In this document: piece by piece, positions 9,372 through 18,517 of the stretch | Layout of the letters: each line of letters starts with the position of its first letter | How positions within the stretch are numbered: the stretch's first letter is position 1 | From: Bacilli bacterium | GTDB lineage: Bacteria; Bacillota_I; Bacilli_A; RF39; UBA660 | Assembly: GCA_017634385.1 (NCBI GenBank) | Contig: JAGBNN010000001.1 | Coordinates: 1-64,000 of the forward strand | DNA: 64,000 nt | Reading direction: 5' to 3' | The notes under the pieces: model-generated | Databases searched by the model: none | The model's input: the letters and a program-made list of their open reading frames with translations, nothing else | What the model was told of the DNA's origin: nothing | Position numbers and translations under genes: made by a program

Positions 9372-9836
9372 TTATATAATAATATTACTTGCTATACTGT
9401 TCATACTACTTTCGCTTGAACTTGATTGACTTTCTAAATTTGATATTTTTGTTTTTGTTTCTTCTATTTGTCTTTGAATACTTGCTTTTTCAGTATCGCT
9501 TTTAGCAGAATTCTTTTGTGTTTGAAGTGCATCCAATTGTCTATTTAGACCACTTATTTGGCTATTATAAGAAGATTTTGCTGCAGAAGCTTCTTGATAT
9601 TTTTGTATTTGATCTGCATTTGACAAACATTGATTTAAATACTCTTTTAATTCTGTATATCGTGTATTAATTAATTTATCTAATGCTTCTTTATATTTTT
9701 CTTTACTTTCTGCACACCACTTATCATTTCTATTTAGTTCTTCTAATACCCTTTGTGATGAAGATGTACTCAATGATTCTAAGCATTGATTTAAAGAATA
9801 TTTTAAACTACTTACATTTACATTTTCATATGCCAT
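9372..9836 (-). CDS. Coiled-coil WXG100-associated protein
   Basis: A 154-residue helical protein without a signal peptide. The N-terminal part has an early KWCAESKEKYKEAL segment that resembles a WXG turn. The second half (about 80-145) is a Gln/Ser/Lys-rich coiled coil. It sits between the small WXG100 genes and the effector, 13 bp from the latter. In LXG-type T7SS loci such small helical proteins act as targeting partners of the effector, and that is the inferred role. Confidence 0.55.
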   Translation of the reverse strand: MAYENVNVSSLKYSLNQCLESLSTSSSQRVLEELNRNDKWCAESKEKYKEALDKLINTRYTELKEYLNQCLSNADQIQKYQEASAAKSSYNSQISGLNRQLDALQTQKNSAKSDTEKASIQRQIEETKTKISNLESQSSSSESSMNSIASNIII

Positions 9837-9852
9837 ATTTATTTCCTTCCTA

Positions 9853-10134
9853 TTAATCTTCTATTAAATTTTTATTTGTTTTTTCCATATTTTCAGCTTC
9901 TTCATTTTTCTTGTTTAGATATTCTATGCAATTATCTAATTCTGTTATATATGTTTCAAAATTTGTTCTTTGTTTTCTTAGTTTTGATGTATACATATTT
10001 GAAGCACTACTATCCCAATTATTTGATATAAGTTGTATAGAATTATTCATACTTTCAATTATATTTTCAAAAGATTCCTTTGCTTTAGTAATATTTTCTA
10101 CAGAAGACATGAATGTTTTTTGATCAAATTCCAT
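9853..10134 (-). CDS. WXG100-like small protein
   Basis: A 93-residue helical hairpin protein with a WXG-type turn at NNWDSSASNMY in the middle and no signal peptide. Size and architecture match ESAT-6/WXG100-family proteins, although the Gly of WXG is replaced. It is second in the operon, 8 bp after the first WXG100 gene. It probably forms a complex with its neighbours and is exported or serves as an export adaptor. Confidence 0.65.
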   Translation of the reverse strand: MEFDQKTFMSSVENITKAKESFENIIESMNNSIQLISNNWDSSASNMYTSKLRKQRTNFETYITELDNCIEYLNKKNEEAENMEKTNKNLIED

Positions 10135-10142
10135 ATTATCAC

Positions 10143-10439
10143 CTACACTTCAATATTTTTAGACGCATAACTATTATCGATAGTTTCATATGCACCTGGT
10201 ACTTTCGAAATAAAAGTCTGAAAATCAGATAACACATCAATTGAGTCTATTAAATTTTTCAAATATATTTCTTCAAATGTTTTATAAAATTTATCTGCAT
10301 TTTCACCTTTCCAACCTTTTTTCATATCTGAAATATAACTTTTTATATTTTGGTGTTCCTTTTTCATGTCACTTATATTTTCTTTTATTTGTTCTGAAAT
10401 AGTAGATATAGAACTAGTATTTATTTGCATATTTTTCAC
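10143..10439 (-). CDS. WXG100 family T7SS protein
   Basis: A 98-residue WXG100/ESAT-6-family protein. The central turn GWKGENADKFYKTF matches the family WxG plus downstream aromatic pattern, flanked by two helices. It is the first gene of the effector operon and lies just behind a consensus sigma-A promoter (10467-10495). The RBS is GAGGTG before ATG. It is a secreted T7SS substrate or adaptor by family knowledge. Confidence 0.8.
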   Translation of the reverse strand: MKNMQINTSSISTISEQIKENISDMKKEHQNIKSYISDMKKGWKGENADKFYKTFEEIYLKNLIDSIDVLSDFQTFISKVPGAYETIDNSYASKNIEV

Positions 10440-10466
10440 CTCTATTATAGTGTACTACTATATATA

Positions 10467-10495
10467 ATTATACTATATTAAAATTTCAATGTAAA
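10467..10495 (-). promoter_or_regulatory. Sigma-A promoter of the WXG100/effector operon
   Basis: TTTACA and TATAAT are separated by 17 bp, about 30 bp upstream of the first WXG100 ATG. Confidence 0.7.
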
Positions 10496-10522
10496 CAATC
10501 GAAACAGCTATTTAACACAAAA

Positions 10523-10544
10523 AAAGTAAGCAAATGCTTACTTT
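10523..10544 (-). terminator. Terminator after parC
   Basis: AAAGTAAGC and GCTTACTTT form a 9-bp stem with a 4-nt loop, followed by T residues on the minus strand; it overlaps the parC stop. Confidence 0.8.
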
Positions 10545-13080
10545 ATTCAAGTACTTCAAAATCGTCTAAAAAATCATCAATTGTCATCATTTTATCATCA
10601 ATTTCTTTTAACGATACATCTTCTTTTTGTACTTCTTCTACTTCAATAATTTCTTCTATATCTTTTTTAGATTTTAGTTCCGGAGTAATAAATACATCTT
10701 TTATTTTTGATTTTGATATATTACTTCCAGTTGAATGTCTATCACTAATAGTTATTTCAGAATTCTTTATAATTGTTATTCCATTTTTAGTAACTATACC
10801 AAATTTATCTTTTGGATTAGTTATAAACATTTTCTTTATTCTATGAGGATTAGTTTTTACTTCTCGTATTATTAAAAGTCCTCTTCTTGCACGTGTTGAT
10901 TTTTCAAGTTCTTCTATTTTTACTCTCTTAGCAGTCATCTTATCTGTAAATATAGTTACATATTCATCATTTGAATTAAATAATGTAGCATTTATTACTT
11001 TATCATCTTTCAATTTAATAGCTTTTACTCCTGCTGCTTTTACTCCTGCGATAGGTATTTCATTTACAGAATACCATAAACTATAACCTTCATCTGTTAC
11101 AATTAATACTTCTTTATCATTAGAATTTGTAACATTTACTACTCTATCTTCATCCTTTAATTTAATTGAAGCCATTTCTTTAGAATATCTTGATACTTTA
11201 AAATCTGATAAATTAGTTCTTTTAACCATACCATCTTTAGTAAATATAGTTATTATTCCATTATCAAAATTAGTAACTGGTATTGAAGATATAATAGACT
11301 CTTCTGCTTTCATATTTATTATATTACTAATATGTTTTCCTAAATCTTTCCATTTTAAATCTGGAAGTTCATGTACTGGTACATATAAATAATTACCTAA
11401 ATCAGTAAATAAAAGTAATGTATCAAGTGTATTAAGTTCATATAACCCAATTACATAATCATTTTCTTTTAAATTAATATCTTCCATATTAGAAGATGCA
11501 AAACTCTTCTTAGATACTCTTTTTACATATCCTTCATTAGTAACTACTACAATTACATCTTCTTTTGTAATCATATCAGTTGCATCTATCTTTATTTCTG
11601 TTACTTCATCTTTAATTTCAGTCTTTCTATCAACTGCATATTCTTTCTTAATTTCAAGAAGTTCTTTCTTCATTTGACGAAGTAATACTTTCTTATCATT
11701 CAATATAGATTCTAAGAACGCAATTATTTTTTCTAAATTTGCTTTTTCTTCTTCAAGCGCTACTACATCTGTATTAGTTAATCTATATAATTTCATATCT
11801 ACTATAGCTGTTGCCTGTTCTGTAGAAAAATCAAATTCTTTAACTAAATTTTCTATAGCATCTAATCTATTCTTACTTTTTCTTATTACTGCAATTACTT
11901 CATCAAGTATACTCATTGCTTTTAAGTAACCTTCTACTATATGCATTCTAAGACGTGCATGTTCTAAATCAAATTTACTTCTTCTAGTTATTACTTCAGT
12001 TTGATGAGCTATATATGCATCAAGTATTTCTAAAATACCAACAAGTTTTGGTCTTCTATTTACTATAGCTATCATATTAAATGAATATGATATTTGCATT
12101 TCTGTATTTTTAAGTAAATAGTTAAGTATAAGTTCACTATTAGCATCTTTTTTAAGATCAATAGCAATTCTTAAATCTCCTCTTGCTGTTTCATCTCTAG
12201 CATCTACTATTCCATCTATTTTCTTTTCTATTCTTATATCATTAATCTTTTTAACTAGATTAGCTTTATTAACTTCAAAAGGAATTTCAGTTATAACTAT
12301 TTGATGAGTACTTTTTTCTTTTATTATTTCATACTTACATTTTACATTTATTTTTCCTTTACCTGTTTTATAAGCTTCTTCTATTTCTTTTTTTCCTTCT
12401 ACAATAGCTCCTGTTGGAAAATCAGGTCCTTTTACTATTTCAAATATATCTTCAAAAGAACATGTTGGTTTTTCTATTCTTTTAATAGTTGCATCTATTA
12501 CTTCACCTAAATTATGAGGTGGTATATTTGTTGCATAACCTGCAGATATTCCAGTAGACCCATTTACTAGTAAATTAGGAAATTTACAAGGAAGTACTGT
12601 TGGTTCCATTCTAGTATCATCATAGTTTGGAGCCATATTAACAGTATCTTTTTCTATATCTTTTAATAGTTCATTACTTATTTTAGAAAGTCTTGCTTCT
12701 GTATAACGCATTGCTGCTGCAGAATCTCCATCCATAGATCCATTATTACCATGCATATCAATATATGGAGTATTTTGTTTCCATTCTTGACTCATTCTTA
12801 CCATAGCATCGTATATAGATGAATCACCATGTGGATGGTAATTACCCATTATTTCTCCAACTGCTTTAGCACTCTTTCTATATTTTTTATCATATGTATT
12901 TTTACTTTCATACATACCATATAAAATTCTTCTTTGAACTGGTTTAAGACCATCTCTTACATCTGGAAGTGCTCTATCTTGAATAATTTCTTTAGCATAA
13001 GCAGCAAATCTATCACCCATTATTTCTTCTAGGGCATAATCATGAATTTTTTCAACAATAGTTTTTTCTTTCTTAGCCAT
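10543..13080 (-). CDS. parC: DNA topoisomerase IV subunit A
   Basis: An 845-residue ParC, the strand-cleaving subunit of topoisomerase IV that unlinks daughter chromosomes. ParC rather than GyrA is indicated by IIQDRALPDVRDGLKPVQRR and NTYDKKYRKSAKAVGEIMG, which match the ParC N-terminus. The catalytic Tyr is Tyr126 in AAMRYTEA. Quinolone-determining positions look wild type (HPHGDSS with Ser87; Asp91). The C-terminal half is the beta-pinwheel, with repeated strand patterns such as VVVTNEGYVKRV and IIREVKTNPHRI. The gene lies 11 bp downstream of parE in a two-gene operon. Confidence 0.96.
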   Translation of the reverse strand: MAKKEKTIVEKIHDYALEEIMGDRFAAYAKEIIQDRALPDVRDGLKPVQRRILYGMYESKNTYDKKYRKSAKAVGEIMGNYHPHGDSSIYDAMVRMSQEWKQNTPYIDMHGNNGSMDGDSAAAMRYTEARLSKISNELLKDIEKDTVNMAPNYDDTRMEPTVLPCKFPNLLVNGSTGISAGYATNIPPHNLGEVIDATIKRIEKPTCSFEDIFEIVKGPDFPTGAIVEGKKEIEEAYKTGKGKINVKCKYEIIKEKSTHQIVITEIPFEVNKANLVKKINDIRIEKKIDGIVDARDETARGDLRIAIDLKKDANSELILNYLLKNTEMQISYSFNMIAIVNRRPKLVGILEILDAYIAHQTEVITRRSKFDLEHARLRMHIVEGYLKAMSILDEVIAVIRKSKNRLDAIENLVKEFDFSTEQATAIVDMKLYRLTNTDVVALEEEKANLEKIIAFLESILNDKKVLLRQMKKELLEIKKEYAVDRKTEIKDEVTEIKIDATDMITKEDVIVVVTNEGYVKRVSKKSFASSNMEDINLKENDYVIGLYELNTLDTLLLFTDLGNYLYVPVHELPDLKWKDLGKHISNIINMKAEESIISSIPVTNFDNGIITIFTKDGMVKRTNLSDFKVSRYSKEMASIKLKDEDRVVNVTNSNDKEVLIVTDEGYSLWYSVNEIPIAGVKAAGVKAIKLKDDKVINATLFNSNDEYVTIFTDKMTAKRVKIEELEKSTRARRGLLIIREVKTNPHRIKKMFITNPKDKFGIVTKNGITIIKNSEITISDRHSTGSNISKSKIKDVFITPELKSKKDIEEIIEVEEVQKEDVSLKEIDDKMMTIDDFLDDFEVLE

Positions 13081-13091
13081 ATTTTCACTTC

Positions 13092-14990
13092 CTATATTTT
13101 ATAATTATCTTCTAAAGAAAATTCTACATTTTCTTCTATCCAATCTTTTCTTGGTTCTACATTATCACCCATTAAAATAGAAACTCTTTTATCTGCAAGT
13201 GCTGCATCTTCTATTTTAACCCTTATTAATAATCTATTTTCTGGATCCATTGTTGTTTCCCAAAGTTGAGATGCATCCATTTCACCTAGACCTTTATATC
13301 TTTGAATATCAGTTGGTCTTTTAGACTTAGTATATTCTTTTAATTCTTCATCATTATAAGCATATAATGTTTCCTTTGAAAAATCTATTTTATAAAGTGG
13401 TGGAGTTGCTATATAAAGTTTACCTGCTTCTATAAGAGGTTTCATGTATCTATAGAAGAATGTTATTAATAAAACTTGTATATGTGATCCATCAACATCA
13501 GCATCGGTCATTATAATAATCTTATCATAATTACAATCTTTAATATCAAAATCTGATCCAACACCAGCACCTATTGTATAAATAAGTGTATTTATTTCTG
13601 CATTTTTGTATGCATCTTCTATTTTTGCTTTTTCTGTATTTAATACTTTACCTCGTAAAGGAAGTATTGCTTGATATGATCTATCTCTACCTGATTTTGC
13701 AGAACCTCCTGCCGAATCACCCTCTACTATGAATAATTCATTTTTATTTGGATCTTTCTTTTGAGCAGGTGCAAGCTTATCAGATATATTTTTTTCTTTT
13801 TTAGTACCTTTTTCTTTTCTTGCTTCATCTCTTGCTTTTCTAGCTGCTTCTCTTGCCATCTTACCTTTTAAGGCTTTAGATAATATATTTACCGCTGTTT
13901 CTTTATTTTCTTCTAAATAATAACCTAATTTTTCAGTAACTATATTTTCAACAACAGTTTTAGCAATCGGAGTACCAAGTTTACCTTTAGTTTGTCCTTC
14001 AAATTGTAAAAGTGCTTCTGGTATTCTAAGTGATATTACAGCTGTTAAACCTTCTCTTACATCACTACCATCAAAATTCTTATCTTTTGCTTTTAAATAA
14101 CCATTTGCTTTAGCATATTCATTAAATACTTTTGTAAGTGCTGTTTTAAATCCTACTTCATGAGAACCTCCATCAGCAGTTTTAACATTATTAACAAATG
14201 ATATTATATTTTCATTATAGCTATCATTATATTGCATAGCTATTTCTACTTCTATCTTATCTTTTTCACCTTTAAAATCAAATACATTATTTAATGTGTT
14301 TTTACCTTCATTTAAATATTCAACAAAAGATTTAACTCCATTATCATAATGATATGTTACATCTCTTTTAGACTCTTCATCTACTACTTGAACAGTTAAT
14401 CCTTTTAAAAGGAAAGCATCTTCTTGCATTCTTTCACATATTGTTGTATATGAAAAATTAGTAGTTGAGAATATTGTATCATCTGGCATAAATCTAACGG
14501 TAGTACCTGTTTTATTAGTAGTTCCTACCTTTTTTAAAGGAGTATCTAGTTCTCCACCATTCTTAAAACTAATAGAATATTCAGCACCATCTCTTTTAGA
14601 AGTTACAATCATCCATTTAGAAAGTGCATTAACTACAGATGCACCAACACCATGAAGTCCACCAGAAACCTTATAGTTACCTTCTTCAAATTTACCACCA
14701 GCATGAAGTACTGTATAAATAACCTCTACAGTAGATTTACCTGATTCATGCTTACCAGTAGGTACACCTCTACCATCATCCGAAATACTAATTGATCCAT
14801 CTGAATGAAGTACTATTTTAATATTCTTACCATATCCATTCATAACTTCATCTATTGAATTATCAACTATTTCCCATACTAGATGATGAAGACCTCTTTT
14901 ATCAGTAGACCCAATATACATACCTGGTCTTTTTCTTACCGCTTCTAATCCTTCTAATATTTTTATAGATTTCTCATTGTATTCTGCCAC
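13092..14990 (-). CDS. parE: DNA topoisomerase IV subunit B
   Basis: A 632-residue ATPase subunit of topoisomerase IV. It has a GHKL ATPase domain (EIVDNSIDEV, DDGRGVPTG, GGLHGVGASVVNALS), a transducer domain, and a TOPRIM domain with EGDSAGGSAKSGRDR and the DADVDGSHI acidic cluster. RPGMYIGSTDKRGLHHLV is of ParE type. It is immediately upstream of parC. The ATG has GGAGAG about 10 nt upstream. Length is normal. Confidence 0.96.
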   Translation of the reverse strand: MAEYNEKSIKILEGLEAVRKRPGMYIGSTDKRGLHHLVWEIVDNSIDEVMNGYGKNIKIVLHSDGSISISDDGRGVPTGKHESGKSTVEVIYTVLHAGGKFEEGNYKVSGGLHGVGASVVNALSKWMIVTSKRDGAEYSISFKNGGELDTPLKKVGTTNKTGTTVRFMPDDTIFSTTNFSYTTICERMQEDAFLLKGLTVQVVDEESKRDVTYHYDNGVKSFVEYLNEGKNTLNNVFDFKGEKDKIEVEIAMQYNDSYNENIISFVNNVKTADGGSHEVGFKTALTKVFNEYAKANGYLKAKDKNFDGSDVREGLTAVISLRIPEALLQFEGQTKGKLGTPIAKTVVENIVTEKLGYYLEENKETAVNILSKALKGKMAREAARKARDEARKEKGTKKEKNISDKLAPAQKKDPNKNELFIVEGDSAGGSAKSGRDRSYQAILPLRGKVLNTEKAKIEDAYKNAEINTLIYTIGAGVGSDFDIKDCNYDKIIIMTDADVDGSHIQVLLITFFYRYMKPLIEAGKLYIATPPLYKIDFSKETLYAYNDEELKEYTKSKRPTDIQRYKGLGEMDASQLWETTMDPENRLLIRVKIEDAALADKRVSILMGDNVEPRKDWIEENVEFSLEDNYKI

Positions 14991-15087
14991 AATAATCTCT
15001 CCTTATGCTTTTATCACTATTTGTTATTATATCATACAATTTCAAGGTATAACAAGTAATTTTACATTTTTTAGTGTAAAGAAAAAA

Positions 15088-15105
15088 GGTTCTAATCAGA
15101 ACCTA
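15088..15105 (-). terminator. Terminator of the Gly-rich surface protein gene
   Basis: AGGTTCT-AATC-AGAACCT hairpin followed by T residues on the minus strand; it overlaps the stop codon. Confidence 0.75.
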
Positions 15106-16810
15106 AAACTGTTATCTTAACAAAACCATTACCACTATTACCTGTCATACTTCCGCTTCCATTAAATGTAGGCATCTCTTCATTACCAGCTTTCATAATG
15201 GTATTTGTAAATATTTTATTACTATAATGATATGAACAAGTTATATCTTCAGTTCCATCTGTACATCCATTCTTAGGAGTTATATTATCTTGTGCTTGAA
15301 TAGCTACACATCCTAGATGCCCTGAAATATATGATGAACCTCCTCCACCGGCTGAAGCATAGTTTGAACCACCACCACCATAATATCCAGCTCCACCTGC
15401 ACCAGAGTCATCATTTGAACCAGAACTACCACCTATTCCAAATGTTCCCAGATAACTTAAACCCGAAGGTCTATGTTCATCAGTATCTATACTATTACCT
15501 CCTGAAGTTTGCGTTCCTCCTGTACCGTGACATGTTGCGGCTCTAGAACCCATTGAAGTAGGATTTAGACCAATTAAACCACCACCAGCTCCTCCGCTAG
15601 CACACCAGTCACCACCTTCACAAGCAGATCCACCTCCACCACTAGCAACCATAATTCTTGATGCTAATGATGCTTCATTATTCCAATCGCCAGATACTAA
15701 TCTTATATCTGTGGCTCCTCCACCAGCACGGCCTGTTCCATCATCATTAGGAGATACGTTACCTCCACCATTATATCCGCCATTTTGTCTTGCTGCATTT
15801 TGTGGTTGAGAACCAATGTATAAATATAATTTTTGACCTTTAGTTAATTCGATATTACCTGAAGTATATGCACCATTTCCTCCAAGTTTATTTCCTACTG
15901 TACCACCTTGTGCCCCCCAAGCTTCTATTTTATAGTTACTTGTAGCTGGTGCGGTAAATGTTTGATAACTACCTGTGTATTCATATGTATATTCATTATC
16001 TTTTTGAAGTATATATCTTTTAGCATCATATGTATAATTAGCTCTTATTTCATTTATATCTAATGCTTTATCGTATACTCTTACTGAATATATATTACCT
16101 TTAAAATTAACAGTATTTTCAAGTGCATATCTACCTATAAATAAATTTGCTGTATATGTAACTCCTTTTGGTACATTATTTGTTGATACTTGAGCACCAT
16201 TTTTATAGAAAGTTACTCCTGATGATGTATACACAATCGATAATGTATGAATGTTTTCACTAAGATAATTCATACTTTGAGTAAATGCTCCTCCTGGTTT
16301 TGAATATATTTCTCCTCTATAATCACTATACAAATGAAGTGGTTGATAACCATCTCCATCACTTTTTCTAGCATCAAGTACATACGAATTACCTGTAATG
16401 TTAGGATATAAAGTTACTTCAAAAGTCATATTAGGTTTATAATCAATCATATTAGTAGAAACAACACCTGATCCAGAACCTGATAAAGAAAGTGTATTAT
16501 TTTTAAATGTTCCATTGGTTATTACACCGTCATTACCATTTCCAGATAAATCATCCCATGTTGAATTACCATCACCATGATCTAATGCATCATAATATAA
16601 AAGTAAATTGTTTTGTACATAGTCAGTATTACTTGATGATTGTCTATTATTCATACTATTTTCTGCTTTATCTTTTATTGCATCTTTCATTCTTCCACTT
16701 ATTGAAGATGAATTATTCATAGTTAAAAGTAGCATCATCACTACAATTAAAAATAATGCTAATAAACTAAATAACATAAAAGATGTTGCAAAACCTTTAT
16801 TATTTTTCAT
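15092..16810 (-). CDS. Surface protein with LamG-like and Gly-rich domains
   Basis: A 572-residue exported protein. An N-terminal hydrophobic anchor (about 10-30) is preceded by KNNKGFATS, somewhat like a prepilin leader. Residues about 70-250 resemble a LamG/concanavalin-like jelly-roll domain (LLYYDALDHGDG, IYSVRVYDKALDINEIR). Residues about 275-570 resemble the Gly-rich family found in ALK-type receptors and bacterial surface proteins (FTAPATSNYKIEAWGAQGG, then GGGG runs and a Cys-containing end). It is probably a carbohydrate- or protein-binding surface protein. No LPXTG motif is present. It is a single-gene unit. Confidence 0.7.
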   Translation of the reverse strand: MKNNKGFATSFMLFSLLALFLIVVMMLLLTMNNSSSISGRMKDAIKDKAENSMNNRQSSSNTDYVQNNLLLYYDALDHGDGNSTWDDLSGNGNDGVITNGTFKNNTLSLSGSGSGVVSTNMIDYKPNMTFEVTLYPNITGNSYVLDARKSDGDGYQPLHLYSDYRGEIYSKPGGAFTQSMNYLSENIHTLSIVYTSSGVTFYKNGAQVSTNNVPKGVTYTANLFIGRYALENTVNFKGNIYSVRVYDKALDINEIRANYTYDAKRYILQKDNEYTYEYTGSYQTFTAPATSNYKIEAWGAQGGTVGNKLGGNGAYTSGNIELTKGQKLYLYIGSQPQNAARQNGGYNGGGNVSPNDDGTGRAGGGATDIRLVSGDWNNEASLASRIMVASGGGGSACEGGDWCASGGAGGGLIGLNPTSMGSRAATCHGTGGTQTSGGNSIDTDEHRPSGLSYLGTFGIGGSSGSNDDSGAGGAGYYGGGGSNYASAGGGGSSYISGHLGCVAIQAQDNITPKNGCTDGTEDITCSYHYSNKIFTNTIMKAGNEEMPTFNGSGSMTGNSGNGFVKITVLGSD

Positions 16811-16861
16811 ACTTTCACCTATCTTAAATATATCATATATACACTATTTATTCAAGAAAAA

Positions 16862-16882
16862 AACAATGTATTTAACATTGTT
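16862..16882 (-). terminator. Terminator after the pyrophosphatase gene
   Basis: AACAATG and CATTGTT form a 7-bp stem followed on the minus strand by a T-rich run. Confidence 0.65.
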
Positions 16883-16887
16883 CTTTA

Positions 16888-18504
16888 CTAATTTAATTTT
16901 GAAATTATTAATGGTATTATTTGTTTTTTTCTAGATACTAATCCATCTATATAATGTGTTTGTTTAATATCTTCTATATTATATGCATCTTCTAATACAC
17001 TTTTAGCATCCTTAGTAAATAATAAATAAGAACCATTTTTTAATATATCTGTTACTAATATTATAGTAAATTTATATCCTTCTTTATTATTTATTTCTTC
17101 TAATTTTTCTAAATAAGCATCAAGTTCATCAAATATTCTATCTTTATCCAAAGTAAATACTTGACCTACTGCTATCTTACCATCTGTTACTGGGAATATT
17201 TTAAAGTCACTCTTTATTATTTCTTCTTTAGTTAGTCCTTCTAATGAAGTTCCTGCTTTAAACATTTCAAGAGCATACTTTTCATAATCTACGCCTGCGA
17301 TTAAAGATAAATTTTTAACTGCTTCTTCATCCATTGGTGTAGAAGTTGGACTTTGTAAACATAAAGTATCTGAAAGTATTCCAGATAACATTAAACCTGC
17401 TATTTCTTTTGGTATTTCTACATGTCCTTCTTGATACATATAATAAATTATTGTATTAGAAGATCCTACTGTCATATTTCTAAAATTTATAGGCATACTT
17501 GTATTTATATTTCCTATTTTATGATGATCTATTATTTCTAATATAGTTGCTTCATCTAATCCTAAAACACTTTGTTCTTTTTCTTGGTGATCTACAAGCA
17601 TTACTTTTTTACTATTTTTCTTTAATATTTCTGTTAATCTTATTAATCCTAAACATTCACCTTTTTTATTTAAAATTGGATAATTATTATGTTTTAATTT
17701 TTTAGTTGCTTCTTTAAAATCAGCATAATAATCATTTTCATAAAATACTTTTGAATCATCTTTCTTAACTATTGTTTTTATAGAATTAGATAAACCTATT
17801 AATTTAGATGTATTAAATGAATTATTTGCTGTTCTTATTATATTTACATTATTATCTTTTGCTATTTTTAGATGTTCTTCTTTTATTTCACCAAGACCAG
17901 TTATTATAAGTAATTTTATACCACTATTAACTGCATCTTCTATAATACTATGTCTATCTCCTACTATTAATATATCATCTTTAGTTAAATTAACATTATT
18001 TAAAAATGTTGTACTTCTATAAGATGCTACTATTATATGTCCTTTTATATCATCATCAAATCTTAATACTTCTTCTCCACTTATAGCATTTAAAATATTT
18101 TCATAAGTCGCATCTAATTTTTCAAAATCACCCATCATAAGTTCTTTAGCTATATCTTTTATTGTTAATATTCCTACATATTTATTATTATCTTTTACAA
18201 TTGGAGTACCAGTTACTTTGTTTTCATTTAAATATTTATATGCATTTAATAAAGAAACATTTTCATCTAAGAATAGACCTTTATGATACTCTATATCCTT
18301 TAATTGTAATTTAACATCATTTAAATATTTTGGTTCTGGTTGATTAAAATAATTAAGTACAAATTTTGTTTCTTTTGATATGTGTCCAAGTACTCTTGCT
18401 TCTGTATTTAATCCTTGTTTATTTTTTAAATAAGATAAACTTATTGCTGCTGTTACTGCATCAGTATCTGGATTTTGATGTCCAAATATATATATTTTGT
18501 CCAT
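16888..18504 (-). CDS. ppaC: Manganese-dependent inorganic pyrophosphatase with CBS/DRTGG
   Basis: A 538-residue family II inorganic pyrophosphatase (PPi to 2 Pi) with an internal regulatory insert. The DHH catalytic motifs are HQNPDTD (His9, Asp13, Asp15), MLVDHQE and EIIDHHK, followed by the DHHA2 domain with SRKKQIIP near the end. The insert (about 65-300) contains two CBS halves (NKVTGTPIVKDNNKYVG; NYPILNKKGECLGLI) around a DRTGG-like domain. Family members with this layout are regulated by adenine nucleotides. The start ATG is well placed after AAGGAG. Confidence 0.9.
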   Translation of the reverse strand: MDKIYIFGHQNPDTDAVTAAISLSYLKNKQGLNTEARVLGHISKETKFVLNYFNQPEPKYLNDVKLQLKDIEYHKGLFLDENVSLLNAYKYLNENKVTGTPIVKDNNKYVGILTIKDIAKELMMGDFEKLDATYENILNAISGEEVLRFDDDIKGHIIVASYRSTTFLNNVNLTKDDILIVGDRHSIIEDAVNSGIKLLIITGLGEIKEEHLKIAKDNNVNIIRTANNSFNTSKLIGLSNSIKTIVKKDDSKVFYENDYYADFKEATKKLKHNNYPILNKKGECLGLIRLTEILKKNSKKVMLVDHQEKEQSVLGLDEATILEIIDHHKIGNINTSMPINFRNMTVGSSNTIIYYMYQEGHVEIPKEIAGLMLSGILSDTLCLQSPTSTPMDEEAVKNLSLIAGVDYEKYALEMFKAGTSLEGLTKEEIIKSDFKIFPVTDGKIAVGQVFTLDKDRIFDELDAYLEKLEEINNKEGYKFTIILVTDILKNGSYLLFTKDAKSVLEDAYNIEDIKQTHYIDGLVSRKKQIIPLIISKLN

Positions 18505-18517
18505 TTACTTCATCTCC

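Noticed and set aside
10543..14990. gyrA/gyrB
   Set aside because: The ParC-type QDRALPDVRDGLKPVQRR and ParE-type motifs and the E-then-C order indicate topoisomerase IV.
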